This document shows positions 50,783 to 59,674 of a DNA stretch of 64,000 nt, one piece after another. A program made the position numbers and the translations under genes. The stretch is taken from contig DASVDI010000009.1 in the NCBI GenBank assembly GCA_036381175.1, forward strand, positions 1-64,000, given 5' to 3'. The number at the start of each line of letters is the position of its first letter. The stretch's first letter is position 1. The notes beneath the pieces were generated by a model. That model ran no database searches and was not told the DNA's origin. It saw only the letters and a program-made list of their open reading frames with translations. The stretch comes from JAJUFS01 sp036381175. Its GTDB lineage: Bacteria; Pseudomonadota; Gammaproteobacteria; Natronospirales; JAJUFS01.

Positions 50783-50822
50783 ATATCACGACTGGGAAGC
50801 GGGCATCTGATGGGAATCGGAA

Positions 50823-52705
50823 GTGGGCAAGATTGAGCTGTTGCGCAACCGCTGGGTGGTGTTTGCGCACGACGTGCTGTGGGTTCCCGTCGCCATCACG
50901 GTCGCCTATTGGATCCGTTTCAATCTCGGCGTCCTGCCCGACGCGCTGACGCAAGAGTACCTCTACTTCATCGCGGTCGCCGTTCCCGCCCACGCCATTT
51001 CCTTCTGGATCTTCGGTTGCTATCGCGGCGTCTGGCGCTTCGCGTCCATTCCGGACCTGGTGCGCATCTTCTGGGCAGGCAGCAGCGGATTGCTGCTGAC
51101 ATTGCTCGGACTGTTCGTTTTCATTCGACTGAATGAAATTCCGCGGTCGGTCATGCTGTTGTATCCGCTGCTGCTCATCGGTGGCGTCGGCGGCGCGCGC
51201 ATCCTTTACCGTTCGGTGCGCGACCATGGCCTGCGCCCGACGCTGGAGCAGAGAAAGCACGCGCTGATCGTCGGTGCTGGTCGCGCCGGTGAAATGCTGG
51301 TGCGGGACCTGCGCCGCCACGGGCCGTTTTTTCCGATCGGCTTCGTTGACGACAACCCGCTGAAGCTCGGGCAGGAAGTGCATGGCGTGCGCGTGCGCGG
51401 CCGCATCGACGACTTGCCGACGCTGGTGGAAAGTTTCGGTATCGATATTGTGCTGATCGCGATTCCGTCCGCGAACCGCGCGGTGATGGACCGGATTGTC
51501 GATCTGTGCAATGAAGCGAACGTCGAGTTCCGCACGCTGCCGTCCATCGAGGAACTGGCGGATGGGCGCGCGGAGGCCTCGCGGCTCAGGCCGGTCACGG
51601 TCGGGGATCTGCTGGGACGCGAGGCGAATACGCTCGACAACGCCGTCGTCGACAAGCTGGTCACTGATCATTGCGTCATGGTCACCGGCGGCGGCGGCTC
51701 CATCGGTTCCGAGCTGTGCCGGCAAGTGGCCATGCACAAGCCGAGCAAGCTTGTTGTTGTCGACAACTCCGAGTTCAACCTGTACCGAATCGAGATGGAG
51801 CTGCTGACGCGCTTTCCGGGTGTCGAGACACATGCGGTGATCGGCGACATCCGCAACGCCGCGCTCATCGAGAATTTGTTCAGCACGTTCAAGCCGTCGC
51901 TGGTGTTTCACGCGGCGGCGTACAAGCACGTGCCGATTCTCGAGGAGAATCCCTGCCAGGGCGTCGAGAACAATGTGCTCGGCACGAAAATCGTCGCCGA
52001 TGCCGCCGTGCGCCACGATGCTGCGCGCTTCGTCCTGATTTCCACGGACAAGACGGTCAATCCGACCAGCGTCATGTCGCGACCAAGCGTGTCGCGGAGC
52101 TGTACTGCCAGAATCTCGGGCGAACCTGCGCCACGCAGTTCGTCACCACGCGTTTCGGCAATGTGCTGGCCTCGTGCGGGTCGGTGGTGCCGCTGTTCGA
52201 GGAGCAGATTCGCAACGGCGGACCGGTGACAGTGACGGATCCGGAAGTCACGCGTTATTTCATGACCATCCAGGAAGCCGTCGGGCTGATCCTGCAGGCG
52301 GCGGTGATCGGCAAGGCCGGTGAAATCCTGGTGATGGACATGGGCCAGCCGGTGCGGATCAGCGACCTCGCGGAAAAAATGATTCGCCTGGCCGGCAAGA
52401 CGCCGGGCAAGGACATTCTCGTGACGTACACCGGGCTGCGGCCTGGCGAAAAACTGCACGAGGAGCTGTTCTACGCCCGCGAGGAACTGCTGCCGACCTC
52501 GCATCCGAAACTGATGCAGGCGAGCAGTTTCGCGGCTGACCTCGCCGGCATCGCATCGGGGATTGACGTCTTGCAGCGCGCCGTGCAGGCAGGCGATGCG
52601 CGCGACGCTGTCGATTGCCTGCGCCGGCTCGTGCCCGAATTCCAGGCGCAACCCGAGGATTGGGCCGTGCAGACCCGGCCTCCGCATCTCCGGGTGGTTC
52701 GCTGA
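50823..52705 (+). pseudogene. WbpM/CapD-type nucleotide-sugar 4,6-dehydratase, interrupted by a one-base frameshift
   Basis: The intact protein would be about 627 residues: four membrane helices (about 10-120), a nucleotide-binding domain (HALIVGAGRAGEMLVRDLRR), and a C-terminal SDR domain with VTGGGGSIGSELCRQ, FHAAAYKHVPILEENP and ISTDKTVNPTSVM. After that motif the frame is lost: bases 52074-52087 need one extra base, most simply a second G after 52079, to read VMSATKRVAELYCQ and continue intact to 52705 (TRYFMTIQEAVGLI, YTGLRPGEKLHEELFY). Everything on both sides is well conserved, so it is either a very recent mutation or a sequencing error. Such enzymes convert UDP-GlcNAc to the 4-keto-6-deoxy intermediate. 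Start is GTG. Confidence 0.85.
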
Positions 52706-52770
52706 AGCCCCGTTCCCGCTGGAAAAGCCTCCCCGTCAACCTGTAAACTATTCAGTTCATTGAAATTTTT

Positions 52771-52790
52771 GCCCCGGCGAGCGCCGGGGC
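52771..52790 (+). other. Perfect hairpin in the presumed miaB leader
   Basis: GCCCCGGC (52771-52778) pairs perfectly with GCCGGGGC (52783-52790) around GAGC. Five T precede the stem on the + strand, so it would act as an intrinsic terminator only for minus-strand transcription. It ends 13 bases before the miaB start codon. As no T tract follows on the + strand, it is more likely a 5' leader structure, possibly limiting access to the start region. Confidence 0.5.
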
Positions 52791-52803
52791 GGGATCATTT
52801 GCG

Positions 52804-54147
52804 ATGCCCGGAAAGCTTTACGTCCAGACCTTCGGCTGCCAGATGAACGAGTACGATTCGGCGAAAATGCTCGACGTGCTCAAGGAGTCGCATGGCCTGG
52901 AAACCACCAGTGCGCCGGAAGACGCTGACGTCATCCTGCTGAATACCTGTTCTGTGCGCGAAAAGGCGCAGGAGAAGGTGTTCTCGCAGTTGGGCCGCTG
53001 GAAGACCTGGAAGCAGGAAAAACCGCATCTCGTCATCGGCGTCGGCGGCTGCGTGGCGAGCCAGGAAGGCGAGGGCATCGTGAAGCGCGCGCCGTTCGTG
53101 GATCTCGTGTTCGGGCCACAGACGATTCATCGCCTGCCGGAAATGATCGATGCCGCGAAGCGGGAAAAGCGCGCGGTGGTGGATATCAGTTTTCCCGAGG
53201 TGGAGAAGTTCGATCACCTTCCGGCGCCGAAAGCGGAAGGTGCGACGGCGTTTGTGTCGATCATGGAAGGCTGCTCGAAGTACTGCACCTTCTGCGTTGT
53301 GCCTTACACGCGCGGCGAGGAAGTCAGCCGGCCGTTCGATGATGTGATTGCGGAAACCGTGCAGCTCGCCGAGCAGGGCGTGAAGGAAATCACGCTGCTG
53401 GGGCAGAACGTCAACGGTTATCGCGGCCCGATGCACGACGGCACCCTGTGCGACCTCGCACTGCTTATTCGCTTTGTCGCGGAAATCGACGGCATCGAGC
53501 GCATTCGCTTCACCACCTCGCACCCGCTGGAATTTTCCGACAGCCTGATCGAGGCCTTCCGCGACGTGCCGAAGCTCGCGAGTTATCTGCACTTGCCCGT
53601 GCAGTCCGGTTCGGACCGCATTCTCGCCGCCATGAAGCGCCGCCACACGGCGCTCGAATTCAAGCAGAAGATTCGCCGCCTGCGTGAAGCACGACCGGAC
53701 ATTTCATTGTCCTCGGATTTCATCGTCGGTTTTCCCGGCGAGACGGTGAAGGATTTCGAGCAGACGATGAAGCTCATCAACGATGTGAAATTCGACCAGG
53801 CATTCAGCTTCATCTACTCGCGCCGTCCCGGAACACCGGCAGCGTCATTCGAAGACGACGTGAATTACGACGAGAAACAGCAGCGCCTTGCGGTACTGCA
53901 GGCGCGCATCCAGCAGTTCAACCAGGAGTACACCGCGGCCATGGTTGGCACGACGCAGCGCGTGCTCATCGAACGCCCGTCCACGAAAAATCCGAACCAG
54001 CTTGCCGGACGCACCGACAACAACCGCTGGGTGAATTTCGACGGCCCGCACTCGCTCATCGGCCAGTTCGCGGATGTCGTGATCACCGAATGCATGCCCA
54101 ACTCGCTGCGGGGTCGCCTGGCGCAACCCGTCGCGGCGAGCGCGTGA
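52804..54147 (+). CDS. miaB: tRNA-2-methylthio-N6-isopentenyladenosine37 methylthiotransferase
   Basis: MiaB is a radical SAM enzyme that methylthiolates A37 of tRNAs reading UNN codons. The 447-residue product has the N-terminal UPF0004 domain with three cluster cysteines (TFGCQMNEYDS, LLNTCSVREKA, VGGCVASQEG), the radical SAM motif EGCSKYCTFCVVPYTRG (C-x3-C-x2-C), and a C-terminal TRAM domain (about 375-440). Length equals the family norm. It begins the conserved miaB-ybeZ-ybeY-corC-lnt order of proteobacteria. Confidence 0.97.
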   Translation: MPGKLYVQTFGCQMNEYDSAKMLDVLKESHGLETTSAPEDADVILLNTCSVREKAQEKVFSQLGRWKTWKQEKPHLVIGVGGCVASQEGEGIVKRAPFVDLVFGPQTIHRLPEMIDAAKREKRAVVDISFPEVEKFDHLPAPKAEGATAFVSIMEGCSKYCTFCVVPYTRGEEVSRPFDDVIAETVQLAEQGVKEITLLGQNVNGYRGPMHDGTLCDLALLIRFVAEIDGIERIRFTTSHPLEFSDSLIEAFRDVPKLASYLHLPVQSGSDRILAAMKRRHTALEFKQKIRRLREARPDISLSSDFIVGFPGETVKDFEQTMKLINDVKFDQAFSFIYSRRPGTPAASFEDDVNYDEKQQRLAVLQARIQQFNQEYTAAMVGTTQRVLIERPSTKNPNQLAGRTDNNRWVNFDGPHSLIGQFADVVITECMPNSLRGRLAQPVAASA

Positions 54148-54165
54148 ACGCAACCAGGTAATGGT

Positions 54166-55146
54166 TTGAACGCACAACCTCACACTGTCGATATCATTCT
54201 TGCTCCCGAGAACAATGAACGCCTCGCCAACCTGTGCGGTGCGTTCGATGCGCATTTGCGCCAGGTGGAACGCCGCCTCGGTGTCGAGATCAGCAATCGC
54301 GGCGCGCGTTTCCAGATCATCGGCGACGGCAAGTCCGCCGAAGTTGCCGCGGAAATGTTGCGCGATCTGTACCGCGTCACGGCCAAGGAAACGCTGACGC
54401 CCGAGCGCGTGCATCTGTCATTGCAGGAATCCGGCGCGGATGAACTGATCGAGAAAGACAGCGGTCAGCGCGAGCAGGAAGATGTGGTCGTGCAGATCAA
54501 GCGCGGCCAGGTTCGCGGCCGCGGTCCCGCGCAGCGTTCCTATCTTTCGAATATTCGCAGGCACGATCTCAGTTTTGGTGTCGGTCCGGCCGGCACGGGC
54601 AAGACATATCTTGCGGTGGCGAGCGCCGTAGAGGCATTGGAGCGCGACGAAGTGCGCCGCCTCGTGCTGGTGCGCCCCGCGGTCGAGGCCGGCGAGAAGC
54701 TCGGCTTTCTGCCGGGCGATCTCAGCCAGAAGGTCGATCCGTATTTGCGCCCGATGTACGACGCGCTTTACGAAATGCTCGGTTTCGAGAAAGTTGCGCG
54801 GCTGATCGAGCGCAACGTCATCGAAGTCGCGCCGCTCGCCTTCATGCGCGGGCGCACGCTGAACGAATCCTTCATCCTGCTCGATGAGGCGCAGAACACG
54901 ACCGTCGAGCAGATGAAGATGTTCCTGACGCGTATTGGTTTTGGCTCGCGCGCGGTGGTCACGGGCGATGTCACGCAGGTCGATCTGCCGCGCCACGTTC
55001 GTTCCGGCCTGCGGCATGCGATTGAAGTGCTGAAGGACATCGACGGCGTGAGCTTCACCTTCTTTTCAGCGCGCGATGTGGTTCGTCACTCGCTGGTGCA
55101 GCGAATCGTCGAGGCTTACGAAAGCCAGAGTGGGGAAGAACAATGA
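54166..55146 (+). CDS. ybeZ: PhoH-like ATPase YbeZ
   Basis: YbeZ is a PhoH-type NTPase that partners with the endoribonuclease YbeY in rRNA metabolism. The 326-residue product has Walker A GPAGTGKTYLAVASAVEAL (about residues 141-159), the segment VRPAVEAGEKLGFLPGDL and the Walker B FILLDEAQNTTVEQMKMFLT. Start appears to be TTG at 54166, giving MNAQPHTVDIILAPENNERL; an ATG at 54161 is out of frame and closes at once. AGGTAATGG gives weak ribosome binding. It overlaps ybeY by four bases. Confidence 0.94.
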   Translation: MNAQPHTVDIILAPENNERLANLCGAFDAHLRQVERRLGVEISNRGARFQIIGDGKSAEVAAEMLRDLYRVTAKETLTPERVHLSLQESGADELIEKDSGQREQEDVVVQIKRGQVRGRGPAQRSYLSNIRRHDLSFGVGPAGTGKTYLAVASAVEALERDEVRRLVLVRPAVEAGEKLGFLPGDLSQKVDPYLRPMYDALYEMLGFEKVARLIERNVIEVAPLAFMRGRTLNESFILLDEAQNTTVEQMKMFLTRIGFGSRAVVTGDVTQVDLPRHVRSGLRHAIEVLKDIDGVSFTFFSARDVVRHSLVQRIVEAYESQSGEEQ

Positions 55147-55616
55147 CACTGCAACTGGATTTGCAGGTTGCGAGCGAGGCCGACGGCGTACCGGACAGTA
55201 CGGACTTCAGCCGCTGGGCCGCCGCCGCGCTGGAAGGGCGCGGTCCCTCCCGTGGCGCGGAGCTCGCGATCCGCGTGGTTGACGAGGCGGAAGGCCGCAC
55301 GCTGAACCGCGATTACCGTGATCGCGATTACGCAACCAACGTACTCAGTTTCCGCGCCGAGCTGCCGGAAGATCTCGGCCTGCAACTGCTGGGCGATCTC
55401 GTGATCTGCGCGCCCGTGGTTGCGCGCGAGGCCGCCGAGCAGGGAAAACCCGAGCTCGCGCACTGGGCGCATCTCACTGTTCATGGCTGTCTGCACCTGC
55501 TGGGCTTCGATCACGAGGCCGATGCGGAGGCCGAAATCATGGAAGCGCTTGAAACCCAAATCATGGGCCGCTTAGGCTATCCCGACCCTTACCAGGAAAA
55601 TCATGCAAATGCCTGA
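55143..55616 (+). CDS. ybeY: Endoribonuclease YbeY
   Basis: YbeY is a zinc-dependent RNase involved in 16S rRNA 3' maturation and ribosome quality control. The 157-residue product has the zinc motif HGCLHLLGFDH with H114, H118 and H124, preceded by RDRDYATNVLSFRAE, the other family signature. Length is typical (about 155). It overlaps ybeZ by four bases and corC by 14, so the three genes form a tight unit. Confidence 0.96.
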   Translation: MTLQLDLQVASEADGVPDSTDFSRWAAAALEGRGPSRGAELAIRVVDEAEGRTLNRDYRDRDYATNVLSFRAELPEDLGLQLLGDLVICAPVVAREAAEQGKPELAHWAHLTVHGCLHLLGFDHEADAEAEIMEALETQIMGRLGYPDPYQENHANA

Positions 55617-56493
55617 CGACGACCAACCTCCCAGTACCAACCCTACGACCAACGGCTCCGGCATCCGCGGCTGGCTGGACCGCATCGGCATGGTGCTTTC
55701 GGGCGAGCCGCGGGATCGCGAGGAGTTGATGGAGCTGCTGCGCGATGCGCAGAAGCGCAACCTTTTCGATACCGACGCACAGGCCATGCTCGAAGGCGTG
55801 CTGCAGGTTGCCGACATGCAGGTGCGCGACGTGATGATTCCGCGCTCGCAGATGGCGGTGATCGAGCGCGATGCCACCGAGGCAGAAGTCCTGCCGATCA
55901 TCATCGAATCCGGTCATTCGCGCTTTCCGGTGATTGGCGAGTCGCGCGACGAGGTGCTGGGCATCGTGCTCGCGAAGGATTTCCTGCGCTTCTGGGTGGA
56001 GAAACCGTCCGGCGGTTTCAATGTGCGCGAGTACCTGCGTCCCGCGACCTTCATTCCCGAATCCAAGCGCCTGAATGTGCTGCTGAAGGAGTTCCGCTCC
56101 AGCCGCAATCACATGGCGATTGTTGTTGATGAGTACGGCGGTGTGGCGGGCCTTGTGACCATTGAAGATGTGCTGGAGCAGATCGTCGGCGAGATCGACG
56201 ACGAGCACGATATCGAGGAAGAAACCGAAATCCTCAAGCACAACGAAACGCGTTACACGGTGAAAGCACTGACCGCGATCGAGGATTTCAATGTGTATTT
56301 CGGTGCCGACTTCAGCGACGACGAGTTCGACACCATCGGGGGGCTGGTGATGAATGCCATCGGCCATCTGCCGCGGCGCGGCGAAACCGTTGCCATCGAG
56401 CGGTTCCGCTTTCGCGTCAGCCGCGCCGACAACCGGCGTCTCCATCTCCTGGAAGTCAACGTCCTGGCCGATGCGCCCGTGAATGGCGATTGA
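55603..56493 (+). CDS. corC: HlyC/CorC-type CBS domain protein (YbeX/CorC)
   Basis: CorC/YbeX is linked to magnesium/cobalt homeostasis and, in E. coli, to ribosome metabolism. The 296-residue product has two CBS domains (about 75-130 and 140-195: MQVRDVMIPRSQMAVIERDA, RNHMAIVVDEYGGVAGLVTI) and a C-terminal CorC_HlyC transporter-associated domain (about 215-290: FNVYFGADFSDDEFDTIGGL). No membrane segment is present, as in the soluble CorC branch. Two close ATGs (55603, 55609) exist. It overlaps lnt by 11 bases if lnt starts at 56483. Confidence 0.93.
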   Translation: MQMPDDDQPPSTNPTTNGSGIRGWLDRIGMVLSGEPRDREELMELLRDAQKRNLFDTDAQAMLEGVLQVADMQVRDVMIPRSQMAVIERDATEAEVLPIIIESGHSRFPVIGESRDEVLGIVLAKDFLRFWVEKPSGGFNVREYLRPATFIPESKRLNVLLKEFRSSRNHMAIVVDEYGGVAGLVTIEDVLEQIVGEIDDEHDIEEETEILKHNETRYTVKALTAIEDFNVYFGADFSDDEFDTIGGLVMNAIGHLPRRGETVAIERFRFRVSRADNRRLHLLEVNVLADAPVNGD

Positions 56494-58018
56494 CCATCAT
56501 GGCATGCTGAACATCGTCGCGCCGCCGACCCACAATCGCTCCGCGTACCTGATCGCCGCCCTTGCCGGGGCGGCGAACGTTTTTGCGTTCGCGCCGTTCG
56601 GCGCGTTCTTCATTCCGATGCTGACCATCGCGTTGCTGCTGAAGCTGATCGGGCTGGCAACGCCGAAGCATGCCGCAAGGCTCGGCTTCGCGTTCGGCGC
56701 GGCGTGGTTCGCAGGCGGCATGTACTGGCTTTACATCAGCCTGCACGATTTCGGCCAGGCGCCCGTCTTGCTCGCCGTCATCATCATGCTGTGCCTGATC
56801 GCGATCATGGCCGCGTACTACGCCTTGTTCGCGTGGCTTGTGGCGCGCTTCGCACCGCGCATGCCGTCGGTGCGTTTGCTGCTGTTCGTACCCGCGCTGT
56901 GGACGCTGCTGGAATGGACGCGCGGCTGGTTTCTCAGTGGCTTTCCGTGGTTCGCGCTTGGTTACGCGCAGACAGACAACTGGCTCGCGGGTTACGCACC
57001 CGTCGCCGGTGTTTTCGGCGTTTCCCTGGTAGTGATGCTGCTGGCGGGCGCACTGGCGTTGCTGACGGAGCGTGGTCGGGTGAATCGCGGCGTTGCCATC
57101 GTCATGCTGCTCGTCGTGGTGGCGGGTGGCTGGCTGCTGCAAAGCGTCGAGTGGACGCGCGCGGCAGGCGAACCTGTCAACGTTGCGCTCATGCAGGGCA
57201 ACGTCGCACAGGATAAAAAATGGCTCCCGGAAATGCGCGTGCCGACCATGCAGCGCTACTGGAGGCTTACCGAGGAGAGTTCGGGCGCCGATCTCGTTAT
57301 CTGGCCGGAAGCCGCGATTCCCGCGCTGTACTGGCAGCTCGACGAGGGATTCTATCGACAGGTGGAAGATGGCCTGCTGTCTGAAAACCAGCGGCTTCTG
57401 ACCGGCACGCTGGTGCATGAATTAGAACGCGATGTGTATTTCAATAGCGCCGTGGTGCTCGGTGGCGATGAACGGCGCTTCTATCACAAGCGTCATCTTG
57501 TGCCGTTCGGTGAATATTTTCCGGTGCCGGATTTCGTGCGCGAATGGCTGCGATTGATGAACCTGCCGTACAGCGATTTTGAAACCGGCACGGACGGCTC
57601 GGCATTGAAAATTTCTTCGTCGCTGTCCGTCGCGGTGATGATCTGCTACGAAGCCGTGTTCGGCGAGGAAGTCATCACCGCGCTGCCGGAAGCTGAACTG
57701 CTGGTGAACATCAGCAACGATGGCTGGTTCGGCCGTTCCATCGGCCCCTTGCAGCATTTCCAGATCTCGCGCATGCGCGCGATCGAAACCGGCCGCTGGC
57801 TGCTGCGCGCAACCAACACCGGCGTGACCGCGGTCGTCGATCACAACGGTCGCGTGCTCGAACGCTTGCCGCAATTCGAAACCGCCGTGCTGCGCGCCGA
57901 CGTGCAGCCGCGTGAGGGTGCGACGCCTTACGTTCGTTATGGAAATGTTTTCGTTGTGCTGATCGCGTTGTTGCTGCTGGCCGCTGGCGGTCTTGTCGCG
58001 TTCAGGGAAAGACGATGA
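56483..58018 (+). CDS. lnt: Apolipoprotein N-acyltransferase
   Basis: Lnt adds the third acyl chain to outer-membrane lipoproteins on the periplasmic side of the inner membrane. The 511-residue product has about six N-terminal helices, then a nitrilase-type domain (about 220-470) with the Glu of VIWPEAAIPALYW, the Lys of RFYHKRHLVPFGEY and the Cys of VMICYEAVFGEE, the catalytic triad, plus NISNDGWFG. A last helix follows. ATG 56504 (MLNIVAPP) is an alternative start. It overlaps corC and the next gene, fitting the conserved ybeX-lnt order. Confidence 0.96.
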   Translation: MAIDHHGMLNIVAPPTHNRSAYLIAALAGAANVFAFAPFGAFFIPMLTIALLLKLIGLATPKHAARLGFAFGAAWFAGGMYWLYISLHDFGQAPVLLAVIIMLCLIAIMAAYYALFAWLVARFAPRMPSVRLLLFVPALWTLLEWTRGWFLSGFPWFALGYAQTDNWLAGYAPVAGVFGVSLVVMLLAGALALLTERGRVNRGVAIVMLLVVVAGGWLLQSVEWTRAAGEPVNVALMQGNVAQDKKWLPEMRVPTMQRYWRLTEESSGADLVIWPEAAIPALYWQLDEGFYRQVEDGLLSENQRLLTGTLVHELERDVYFNSAVVLGGDERRFYHKRHLVPFGEYFPVPDFVREWLRLMNLPYSDFETGTDGSALKISSSLSVAVMICYEAVFGEEVITALPEAELLVNISNDGWFGRSIGPLQHFQISRMRAIETGRWLLRATNTGVTAVVDHNGRVLERLPQFETAVLRADVQPREGATPYVRYGNVFVVLIALLLLAAGGLVAFRERR

Positions 58019-59652
58019 ACGCGTGGCAGGACGTCTCACGTTGGCGGCTTGCCGGCTGGATGCTCGCGCTGGCATTCCCGGTGCTTGCGCTCATCGTGGA
58101 CAAGGCCGCGAGCACGATTTTCGCGATCTTCTTTCTCGCCGGGCTTTGGCTGCTGATCCGTGGACGCCGCGAACGATTGGACGTGGCAACGCGCTGGGTG
58201 CTGATCGCGTTCGCCGCGTATTTTCTTGTCGGTGTATTGAGTTTCTTTCTCGGCGAGCAGACGCGCCTGGGCGAGCAATTGCTCGGACGTGACATTCGTT
58301 TTCTCGGCGGTGTTGCCGTTTTTTTTGCGCTGGCGCGATTGGCATTGCCGGAACGGCTGTTGCGGTTTTCATTTGTCGCGGGCGGTTTTGTCACTGGAAT
58401 CTTCGCCATTGTCGAGGTAGTTGCCGCGAGTCACGCCAACTATCGCGCCAGCGGCGAAACCATCTCCATCGTGTTCGGTCATCTCGCGGCGGTGCTGTTC
58501 GCGGTGAATCTCGCGATCGCGCTGTTCGAGAAAAAGGGCCGGCCGGTGGCGCTGCTGGCCGCCGGGTTCGCGCTCGCGGCCGTGACGCTTTCCAGCACGC
58601 GCGGCGCCTTGTTGGCGGTGCTCGCGGTGCTGGGCATAGGCGTGCTGCTCGCCATCCTGCTGGATCGTGACTGGCGCAAGGCCGCGCGACTCGCGGGCGT
58701 TGTTGCCGTGCTGCTTTCCGCCGTTGTGATCGCAGGCTGGGCGCTGCTGCCGCGTTTTGAAGATGGACTCGCGGAATTCCGCGCATACATCGCGTTGGCG
58801 GATTCCGCCGAGGCGCGAGTCTCGCGCGAATGCCTGGACCCGGAAGCGCTGGAGCGGCTGGTGAAATTTTCCGAATCGCGCGGCGTTGAGATCGATGTTG
58901 TCGAGCACGGTGGCATGACGGATTGCGCCGGGAGCGGCGCGATCCAGCTTGTGAACACGTCGGACGCTGCAGGCTACTGGCGAAGTCCTTACCGGAATCT
59001 CCCTGAAGGCGCTGGCGGACGCGTCCTGTTGCGCGGTGACGCCAGGCTGAAACTCGAAGGCCAGGAAAAATGGCGGACGGTGGATGCCGCAGAGCCTCGC
59101 GCTGTTGAACTGCCCGTCGTCACCGACGTGGAGCAAACCCGTTTTTTCTTGAACCTCGCGGCAGGCGAAAACCTGCTGCTGGTACCGATCGTGACACGAC
59201 CCGGCGAATACGCGTTCGCCGCCGCGGACACGCCCGTCGGCAGCCGCCTTTCGATGTGGGCCGCGGCGCTGCGGCGGTTCGACGGCAGCCTGCTCGGCAG
59301 CGGCGCGGGTTCCTGGCCGACGATCATGGAAGAAGAGGCCGCCGCCAATCGCGTTCCCTGGCGGCTTGCGGCCTACGATCATCCGCACAGCGATTATTTG
59401 ACCGTGCTGGTGGAGCGCGGCTGGCTGGGCCTGCTGGCGCTGCTCGGCGTGCTGGTGGCGCCGTTTGCGTGGTCAATTGCCGAAATTCGACGCAAAGCCG
59501 GTAACTGGCGTGGCCCGGCCGTCATGCTGCTTGTCGTTTCCGTAGCGGTTTCCGCGCTGACGGAAACCGTGTTTAACCACTCCATCGGCATCACGTACTA
59601 TTGCGCTCTTGTGCTGCTGTTGCTGACCGCGCGCGCCGAACCCGTCTCCTGA
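58015..59652 (+). CDS. O-antigen ligase family membrane protein (WaaL/Wzy-like)
   Basis: The 545-residue protein has about twelve hydrophobic segments with the Wzy_C/WaaL-type features: SSTRGALLAVLAVLGIG, and a large periplasmic region ending in YDHPHSDYLTVLVERGWLG with H456 and H458. Between about residues 245 and 400 an insert of some 150 residues, rich in beta pattern, enlarges this periplasmic loop. It could ligate O-polysaccharide to lipid A-core or polymerise a repeat; an ABC-exported chain would need a ligase. It overlaps lnt as ATGA and lies inside the otherwise conserved lnt-leuS interval. Confidence 0.83.
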   Translation: MNAWQDVSRWRLAGWMLALAFPVLALIVDKAASTIFAIFFLAGLWLLIRGRRERLDVATRWVLIAFAAYFLVGVLSFFLGEQTRLGEQLLGRDIRFLGGVAVFFALARLALPERLLRFSFVAGGFVTGIFAIVEVVAASHANYRASGETISIVFGHLAAVLFAVNLAIALFEKKGRPVALLAAGFALAAVTLSSTRGALLAVLAVLGIGVLLAILLDRDWRKAARLAGVVAVLLSAVVIAGWALLPRFEDGLAEFRAYIALADSAEARVSRECLDPEALERLVKFSESRGVEIDVVEHGGMTDCAGSGAIQLVNTSDAAGYWRSPYRNLPEGAGGRVLLRGDARLKLEGQEKWRTVDAAEPRAVELPVVTDVEQTRFFLNLAAGENLLLVPIVTRPGEYAFAAADTPVGSRLSMWAAALRRFDGSLLGSGAGSWPTIMEEEAAANRVPWRLAAYDHPHSDYLTVLVERGWLGLLALLGVLVAPFAWSIAEIRRKAGNWRGPAVMLLVVSVAVSALTETVFNHSIGITYYCALVLLLLTARAEPVS

Positions 59653-59674
59653 ACCGAACCGTCCGAAGAGAACC

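Noticed and set aside
52071..52090. Programmed ribosomal frameshifting in the WbpM-like gene
   Set aside because: No slippery heptamer or downstream pseudoknot is visible, and family members are read in one frame. A deletion of one G explains it better.
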